This document shows, one piece after another, positions 56,952-64,000 of a stretch of DNA of 64,000 bases. The stretch is from assembly GCA_027924585.1 (NCBI GenBank), contig BSBM01000252.1, positions 5,456,001 through 5,520,000 of the forward strand. Reading direction: 5' to 3'. Numbering within the stretch: the stretch's first letter is position 1; each line of letters opens with the position of its first letter. A model generated the notes under the pieces. The model was given only the letters and a program-made list of their open reading frames with translations. It had not been told where the DNA came from and made no database searches. The stretch is from Larix kaempferi. Taxonomy: Eukaryota; Streptophyta; Pinopsida; Pinales; Pinaceae. The position numbers and the translations under genes are program-made.

Positions 56952-59900
56952 ATGCACAGGACGTCAACCAAGAGGAAGGTAGTGCAGAAAGCAACCTCAG
57001 AATCAGAGGTTGAGATTCTATCGGACACTTCTCTCGTCACAATGTTTACTGACACACAAGCTACCACTGGTGTTTCCCCTGGGAGTGGCGCCCCTGAATT
57101 TCAATGGGGTGATCTATATAGATTCATCATGGCTCAAAATGATTCGACGGCCCCTATAGAAGATGCTCTGGTATATACCAACATCAGAAGGTCCTTTTTG
57201 CATAAGGCAACAACTCGGCCAGAGCTGTTCCCTTGTTCTGAAGTTGTTGGATGGATGATTCCTAACATTCGGACCGACACAAGGCTTACGACTGATAAAA
57301 ATGGATTGGTCCTGGCTTCTTTCGCCCCCGATCATGTCATTGCTGCTTACAGATTACCTTCACACAGGGCTTCTTTGGATGATGAATGGATGGAAAATCA
57401 TCAAATGGACTTGTTAGAAACTTCCCGTAAGATTACTATAAATGGCAGGCAAATCAGGAGGAGGAAAAATAATGAATATGAGAGAAATCTCCTAAAAACA
57501 CCTTGCAGGCTCATCGTCTTGATGTTGAGTAGGCTCTTCGGCATGCCTAATGGCAATATATTTAAGATTGGTTGGGTGCCAGTGATGTTTCACATAGCCA
57601 CAAAAGGCCCCATCTTCAATTGGGATGAAATAATTTCAGATAGCTTGGCCCCACAGTTAACAACATCCCAAGGAGGATTGACCCGAAAGAAGGAAGGGTT
57701 TTTCATGTCTTCATACCTAATTGACTGCTTGTTAAGAAAGCATTCATTCCTGGACTTGGGTTGTTTGTGGAAGCCGAATGGAACAACTCTCTTCATAGCC
57801 TATCAGTGCACATGGGCGAGCAAGTATGCAAACCACTACAAGATGATTTGTGAAAGGTTTATCATGCCGTTGTACCAGCTCATTTTCGTGCAAGAACCAG
57901 ATTGTATGTTAGAGAATGCAATGCCTGTCATTGAACAATTTGGATAATAGTATCACAGCGCAGAAGGCATGTACATCAGGATGAGTGGAGCGACTGATGA
58001 ACCATTTATGTTCCCTCGGTATGTTACAGAATTTGTTATTCATAAGGAGGCCATGAGGCAACTCTTCGGTACCGGTGCCATAAGCAGGTTCTTAACAAAA
58101 AGGAGGAAGGGCATGTACCCTCCCATGCCATTTACCATAGGAGCCTATAGCCTCCCAAGAGCAAGAGATGGGGAAAATTACGCTCAAGGATTAGAAATCT
58201 TCCACTTCAGCTCTGTCCCTTTCAGAAGGCATGACCCTAACGACACGATAAGCAGGCATTGTCTCGACCTCAGGGTTTCCTTTGAGTACGCTCATGGAGC
58301 AGACCGAGAAGAAGAATTCCTCAGAAGCACCTGCAACCTAACTGAGTTAGGAAAGCATTACAATACGAAAGTGGTGAAAGACCCAAGCCCTAGGCCTATC
58401 GGTTTGATCCAAAGAGAAAGGGATGCCTCCACCTCACAATCAGGGGAACCATTGGAGTTGGAGCAGGACAAGGTATCCCAAGAGAAACCATTGGAGTTGG
58501 AGCAGGACAAGGTATCCCAAGAGAAACCATTGGAGTTGGAGCAGGATAGAGTGCTCCTGGAGTAGGCTCTCAAGCAGTAGCAGGACCAAGAGCAAGCAAA
58601 GACTCAAGGTGAACTAGCTTCCAAACTTCAACAAGAGGAGGATGCAAGGAAACAACAGGGCCAAACCTCCCAGTTGGAGCATCTAGAAGAAATCGTCGGG
58701 ATCCAGAAGGAACAAGAAGATCAACTACCCCAGGAGAAACCTTCCAAGCAGCAAACTGAGGAGGAGCAAAGGCCCTTGGGTGAGAAAGCTGATGGATTAC
58801 AGACTCAACAAGGAGAGTCTGAAGAAGTAGATGGGTTGTAGACATAGCAAGGAGAGTCAGCAGGAGAGAAAGATAAAGAGCATATTGAGAAGTCTCTCGA
58901 CCCAGATCCATCTACTTCGACAGATATGGATATTGATCCACCATTGATATCCACCCCATGGGGAACACAGGAATAGGGTGCCTATTCAGGAAGCTTAGCG
59001 CTGACTCCATAGAACCCTAGAAAGCAGTGCAAAATAGCAGACTTGGATACTGTATATTTTAGTCCAAGGAAAAGGGCCATCATTGATAGGAGGGTGCAGA
59101 AGATAGAAGGCACAACAATGAATATGGAAACCGAGGAGAAAGAATATGAACTATGGGTAACAGACATTGGTCCAAGGAACTGATATCGACCCTAAATGTC
59201 AACCCCAATGTACCATGGCATCGGCTAAGGCAACTAAAGCCAACATTGATTTCTTGAAAGAAAAGATAAAGCATTACAAAGAGCAATTCCTTAAGATCAG
59301 ATATGACATAGTGAGGGAGGTATTGGATGCAAACAAGATGAAGGAGAAATACAATCAATTGTTAGGAGAGCATCTGGTGCTTAAGTCGGAAATTCTCCAG
59401 CTCAAAAATGATAAGAACTCCGTAGAAGTGCAGGTGGCTTTCTCTGAAGGTGAGCTGGATAATCTGAAGGCTCGGATAGCAGAACTAGAAGAGCTCGAAG
59501 TAGGCAGGGCTGAACACATCCAACTCCACCAACATGAATGTGAAGGGTTGATCCAAGAAAAGGAACAACTGGCAAGACAACTCAAAGAGGCAGCAGAGGA
59601 CCAACAAAACTTGTCCACATTTCACAAACAAGCATGTGATATGCGGATTAAAATCCATTAGTTGCTAGTGCTGATATTGGAAGAGATTTGGAGTATGAAA
59701 GAGGTGATTTAGAAAATAACAACAATTGAATCCAAATCCTTAAAGACCCGAGAAAGGTTTGCAAATAATTTAGAGGAGCTGAAACGACAATCTGAGTGGA
59801 AAAAGGGAAAATCTCAGCTCCTTTCACACTTGCACGCCCCTATAGGAAATGAATTGGATGTGGATATGGGGATTCTTGAGTTCGCCAAAGATTGTGGCAC

Positions 59901-60381
59901 CAAACTAAGTGTGGAAATAAAAAATACGTTCCACAAGTGTTGTTCAATCTATTCCGCACTTAGGGAATTGCTTAGCAAGTGTCATCTGGTTATCCCCGCC
60001 TCCATTTATGATTTCCCTAAAGAAGAAGACTGAGTGTTCGAGTTGCAGAACGAGCTGGATGAAGACTTGGCTAGTATCAAGAAGATAGAGGTTCTGACTC
60101 AAGATGAATTTCAACAGTTCATTTTCTAGCTTGCAATACATATTTATTTCTTGGAAGCAATGGAAAGAGAGGCTACGCAAGGAAAAGCGTTGATCAAGCC
60201 AGACCTTCGTAAGCATGAAATAGCATCACAGGCAATAGTATCTTCTTGTAGCAAGCTCATCGTAAAGGAAATCGCCCAATGGTCTTCATACATTCAAAGT
60301 GTAGATGGACCAGTAATTTCAAGTGAGCCGGTTGATGGAGGCGTGTCTTCGAGCCAGCTAGCAAAAGCCCCAGCAAATTAG
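56952..60381 (+). pseudogene. LTR-embedded accessory ORF, 3' copy (about 1,140 codons)
   Basis: This copy is better preserved. 56952-57947 is open for 331 codons (MHRTSTKRKVVQKATSESEV onward). After TAA at 57945 the same frame continues 57969-58565. A 5-nt deletion near 59163 shifts it once, and the new frame carries the coiled coil (59167-59661) and C-terminal domain to TAG 60379. Protein identity with the 5' copy over the first 117 residues is about 86% by eye. The linker has three 13-residue repeats (LELEQDKVSQEKP type, 58449-58560) where the 5' copy has two. No known enzymatic motif is visible. Possible roles (RNA binding, silencing suppression, structural) are speculation. Confidence 0.7.
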
Positions 60382-60591
60382 ACAGATCATTCTTATTTTG
60401 TTTTAAGCAAGTGGAAAAGTGGGATTTCCACCTTTGTGTAATTTCTTTAAAAGGACAATTGGTCTCTAGTTTTGTCTTATTTGTAAAACCTTCCACGTAT
60501 TCATAGGCCTTGTAATGATGCGATGAAATCCAAATGGAGTAGGTTTTAGAATTAGGGTACACTTGTCAGCCCAAGAGGCGCTTTGTAAGAT

Positions 60592-60600
60592 TATAAATAG
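60592..60600 (+). promoter_or_regulatory. TATA box of giant 3' LTR
   Basis: TATAAATAG, matching 46636-46644. Confidence 0.65.
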
Positions 60601-61271
60601 AAGGTTAGAGGGAATAGAGAAGGACTTTTTGGCAGGGAAAAGAAGCTTCTCAGCTTGTACAAACTATTTTGTAATTAGCTCTGTGGAAGCGATTTTTCCT
60701 AATAAAGAGCCTGAGGGAGACATTCGATTTGCCTGGAAATGGATGTTGGATGTTTGCTGGATTATTCTTGTGGTGTGCATATCTTGCAGTGAGATCTTTC
60801 TTTGCTATTCAGAATTATTTCTGTGTGTTGAATGAACTGACTTATTTTTTGTGCAGTGATGTTTCTCCTAACATGAGTAATAGAATGCTTTCACATGGAT
60901 TAAAAGCTATCTTTTATATCTTTAATCTCTCGCTGTAGATGTATCTTTGTGATTTAATGGCTATCTATTGATATTTAGATATTTCCCTCAGCACATTGCT
61001 CATATTTACAGTTTGCTCCTTATAAGAATAGATTAGATTTATTTCAGTCTTAGATACAGATTTGTTTCAAGCTCTGCATTTAGATGAAATTAGCTTAGGC
61101 ACTTGCACATCATTTTAATAATAAAATCAAAAAATAATGGTGGATCGGGCCATAACCAGTGTAAAAGAAAGCAAATCAGACGGTAGCCGAAACCGCTAAC
61201 CGGACAGATTCCCCAAACCAAGCGGTGGATAATCTAACTGGGATAGTTTACTGGGGAGAATCTCTTTCGGC

Positions 61272-62255
61272 TTGATGCTACAATCTTTGAGGCATAAACA
61301 AGACCCAGTGGTACTTCACATCAGTGATCCATTGGATTACATCAATCATCTTTTCAAATATTGGACTAATATGCAAAATTCCACAATTGACCCTATGGCT
61401 TCATCAGGAGCACAATGGACTACATCATCGAAACCTGAATCAGTTGCTGGAGGTAGCAATACTTCCAATTTGGCCTCTACATCAATCCAAACAGTTAGTA
61501 TGCCTTCCATTAGCACAATTTCAACTAGCACTTCAGTTCGAGTTGGTACACTTTCGGGTTCCAATCAAGAGAATATTACCACGATCGATCAACTAGATTA
61601 TTGCACACCTAAAACTGGTCTCCACTCAAATATACCTTTTGTAGGGGATTCAAAAATGGTGATTCAATATATTGGGTTAGGAATGTTCAAATATTCATCC
61701 CTCATGGGAAATTTCGCAATTCCACCACCAGGATTGACCCCTAACACTTCTCCCATTTTCACTATTACATCAGAAGTATACTTTCCATTAAAAGTTTTTT
61801 CTAAGTTCATACAAGAAGTTGAATCCACCTCATCGGAGGGAGCCTCCAAAAAGGACATCTTAGTTGAAAAGAGTGATGGAAATATACCAACTTCTATGCA
61901 ACATAATGAAACAGAGAGTAGTGTTCCCCTTTCTGCCATAGATATTTCTTATCAAGCTATTCAAATGGCTTCAGTAGACTCGGATCAAAATCCTTCCAAG
62001 ATGGAGGAATATGATCCTTATGCTTCACCTATATGGACCATGAACTCTCATAGTACACATGACATCCTAAATCAGACTTTTTATTCGTATGAATCCATCC
62101 TTGAGGTCATGAATATATTGTTGATGTCGAATTTTGCAATCAATTTCGAGTCATTGAACATGCTATGCAGATACTATTTTTGCCATTTTTGGTGTATTAA
62201 GTCATATTTCTTGCCATTCAGACCTCCATTCGGACTCAGGTATGAACATATTTAA
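61272..62255 (+). CDS. Hypothetical ORF abutting the giant element (327 aa)
   Basis: The open frame's first ten codons come from the end of the giant LTR, so the natural start is lost or lies elsewhere; the body begins at 61302. It is Ser/Thr-rich (61400-61560) with segments such as YIGLGMFKYSSLMGNFAIPP and ISYQAIQMASVDSDQNPSKM. It ends at TAA 62253. No domain is recognised. The acidic fragment before the LTR at 40437-40625 is similar in composition and could be the other side of an interrupted reading frame, but the frames do not join cleanly. Confidence 0.4.
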   Translation: MMLQSLRHKQDPVVLHISDPLDYINHLFKYWTNMQNSTIDPMASSGAQWTTSSKPESVAGGSNTSNLASTSIQTVSMPSISTISTSTSVRVGTLSGSNQENITTIDQLDYCTPKTGLHSNIPFVGDSKMVIQYIGLGMFKYSSLMGNFAIPPPGLTPNTSPIFTITSEVYFPLKVFSKFIQEVESTSSEGASKKDILVEKSDGNIPTSMQHNETESSVPLSAIDISYQAIQMASVDSDQNPSKMEEYDPYASPIWTMNSHSTHDILNQTFYSYESILEVMNILLMSNFAINFESLNMLCRYYFCHFWCIKSYFLPFRPPFGLRYEHI

Positions 62256-64000
62256 ATATTTCCTGAAAATCAATTGATTATCATCTTTTTATGATTAATC
62301 AATGTTAGATTAACACTTCTAGACCTGTTGGGCATATAGTTTTCATTTTCCAGGCTGTGGTTTTCATACAGACGGCCATCCGGACGCTCATTCGCATTGA
62401 GACGTCCATTTAGACCTTCATTCACACCCCAAAAATCGGTTGTTAGAATATTCTGGAGCATTGAAGATGGAAACCAAGACATGGGTTGTGTTTCCCACTT
62501 GACACCCATGGATTGTGAGCTCTTGTTGGTGAAGATTCGCGTCCTCACTAGGCCAGGCCTCCAACGCATCTGTTGTCCACGTCCAAGGAACCACTATGCA
62601 CGGATTGAGGGAAAATGGCCTGTGCGTTTTAATGGGCCGTTTCTCCAGCATTAAACGCCCTTTATTTTTAGAGAGGTCGACCACTGAAAGGGTCGACTTG
62701 CTCTCCCTTGTAAATATTATATAAAGATGCCCAGGGTTGAGAAGACAAACAGAAAAACAATTTGTAAACTTTTCCTCTAGTTTACTATAAAAGCTTTGTT
62801 TCAGCTGTTAGTTTTTTTCTTCTGTTAATGGTTGGTGACTGAGTAGATTAGGAACAAACCCCTATTGCTTGGGGAGGGACCCTCATCAACCAGAGATTCC
62901 ATTTGTGTATATCCAGTGATTTCCTTTCGTTTTTGCAGATAAGTACTTTCATTTTTATGTGTATGTATTTTGTTTTTTGTAGATGACGTTCAGTTGTTCA
63001 TAAAATGCACTTTTCTTTTATTTACATGTAATTTGTATCTTCAGAATTCATACGGCCATCCATTCGCACCTTTGTTCAGACTGTCTTTCAGCCTTCCATT
63101 CGCACTTAGACAAAATTTTAGTTCATTTTCCAGAATTTCTAGCATTTCGTTTATGCAAAAATAGTTATCCAGGGTATAGGTTAATTTTCCAACATTTTAT
63201 TATGTTCTGTAGCTAGTTGGAATTCAAATCTATCCTCAACATTTCATATTTGGTTTCATATTCATACATATATTAATTATTCCAGTTTTAATTAATGATG
63301 AAATCCACTTACATTCAGAATATATTTTACTGTATAAATAAGAAATAGTTCTAGTTTTAGTAGAAGTAGCGTAATTGTCTTTTGATTATGATTCAGGTAG
63401 TTTATGATCTACTTTCATCTATTCTCATGCCTAGAACTTAGAATAGCCAAAGCTTGCTTAATATGTTATCGTAGATTTTATTAAATTATCAGTTTATCTC
63501 ATTTCTAAAATAGGTTGAACATTTCATCATCAGTTCTCATTTAAGTTTATTGTTGGCTATCAAATGCTGACCAGAGGTTTTATGAAGACCCAGGTTCTGC
63601 GCAGTTGTAATGTTCCCAGCTTGACCCTATTGCATTAATATTGTAAATGATGTAAATATTGTCATTTAGTCATGGTGAGGAGCTCAAGGCCAAGGCCCCG
63701 CCACTAACTTATCGTTTTATGTATCGGCAATTAGAATAGATGCATAAGGTTCTTGTGCTAGCAGTGCACAATGTAAAATCGGACATCATGTAAATATGCA
63801 ATTTTAATGAAAAACCCACAACTAGCTACGCAATGCAACAAAAGAGATGGGGGCACGATCTTTACAAGGAATAAGGGGGGGGAAATAACCCAAACCCTTG
63901 AACCATGGTGTTAATCCATTTCATTGAGGAAAGCCATGAACTCTCAACTACCCATTTTGGGTTATGGACCAATTCATTTAATTCTCCCAAGAAATTGGTT
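62256..64000. other. LTR-like, non-coding sequence
   Basis: Motifs of the form GGCCATCCATTCGCAC recur (62240, 62372-62420, 63050-63115). A TATA-like TATATAAAG lies at 62717-62725. Only short frames are present. It may be a decayed LTR and leader of a further element that continues past the window. Confidence 0.45.

Larger units (their letters stand above)
40627..61300 (+). mobile_element. Ty3/gypsy element with giant LTRs (about 20.7 kb)
   Basis: Direct repeats 40627-47344 (6718 bp) and 54524-61300 (6777 bp) flank a 7.2-kb interior encoding gag, protease, an RNase H-like domain, RT, RNase H and integrase in one direction. The repeats are true LTRs: homology starts at TGTTGTTGC and ends exactly at AACA, just before a TGGCGC primer site, and the 5' copy has TGTTG/CAACA ends. 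By eye they differ by roughly 8-10%, many at CpG, so the insertion is old. No TSD is seen (flanks TCTAT and AGACC) and no clear polypurine tract abuts the 3' LTR, suggesting rearrangement or recombination. The domain set suggests a Tat/Athila-like non-chromovirus lineage. Confidence 0.87.
54524..61300 (+). repeat. Giant 3' LTR (6777 bp)
   Basis: Colinear with the 5' LTR over its full length. It ends GGCATAAACA where the 5' copy has GGCATCAACA. Differences include a 39-bp in-frame repeat expansion near 58449-58560 and many C-to-T/G-to-A changes within GCGC motifs. TATA box at 60592-60600. Confidence 0.88.

Noticed and set aside
40627-61300. Reading the 6.7-kb repeats as a segmental duplication of a host gene
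   Set aside because: The repeat ends exactly at a primer-binding site and starts with TG, the ends are CA-type, and the interior is a full gypsy gag-pol; LTRs explain this better.
1-64000. tRNA, rRNA, DNA transposon with terminal inverted repeats, or Helitron
   Set aside because: No cloverleaf, rRNA stretch, transposase domain or Helitron end was recognised by eye; a covariance-model and profile search would be needed to exclude small or decayed ones.

Overview
This window reads as intergenic DNA from a very large plant genome, most likely a gymnosperm (conifer-like). I see no intact host gene, tRNA or rRNA. Almost every recognisable protein belongs to an LTR retrotransposon (Ty1/copia or Ty3/gypsy). 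Most are broken by in-frame stops, frameshifts and deletions. The LTRs of old elements differ by several percent, and elements are nested inside one another with exact 5-bp target-site duplications (TSDs). The gymnosperm assignment is inference from repeat style and from remembered gag/pol variants; no marker gene proves it.

Layout. 1-2004: 3' end of a plus-strand copia element (repeat-rich 3' non-coding region, then LTR). 2005-6873: a decayed plus-strand ORF of the 'globular domain plus coiled coil' kind, with a promoter-like stretch behind it. 6874 to about 25,400: an old minus-strand gypsy element (multi-zinc-finger gag, protease-like domain, second capsid-like domain). Three later elements lie inside it: a gag-only TR-GAG element (9322-15159, TSD TGTAC), a deleted copia (15207-18910, TSD GTATT) and a deleted gypsy (20350-24521, TSD GATGT). 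Removing the first two and one TSD copy each rejoins the host gag reading frame. 25,661-26,885: two LTR fragments. 28129-35249: a structurally complete but defective minus-strand copia (TSD CATTG, near-identical LTRs), sister to the element at position 1. 35255-40626: AT-rich DNA with tandem repeats and no gene. 40627-61300: a gypsy element of about 20.7 kb with giant LTRs (6718 and 6777 bp) around gag, protease, RNase H-like, RT, RNase H and integrase. 61301-64000: an unidentified 327-codon ORF and more LTR-like sequence.

The most unusual object is the giant-LTR element. Each LTR carries, upstream of its own TATA box, a decayed sense ORF of about 1,130 codons (globular N-terminus, Glu/Gln-rich linker, coiled coil, C-terminal domain) and a 408-nt antisense ORF with no length change between the two copies. 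The decayed ORF at 2687-5430 has a similar layout and a similar start, so LTR-borne or LTR-adjacent accessory proteins may be a recurring strategy here.

Percent identities and counts are by-eye estimates. No database search or alignment program was used.
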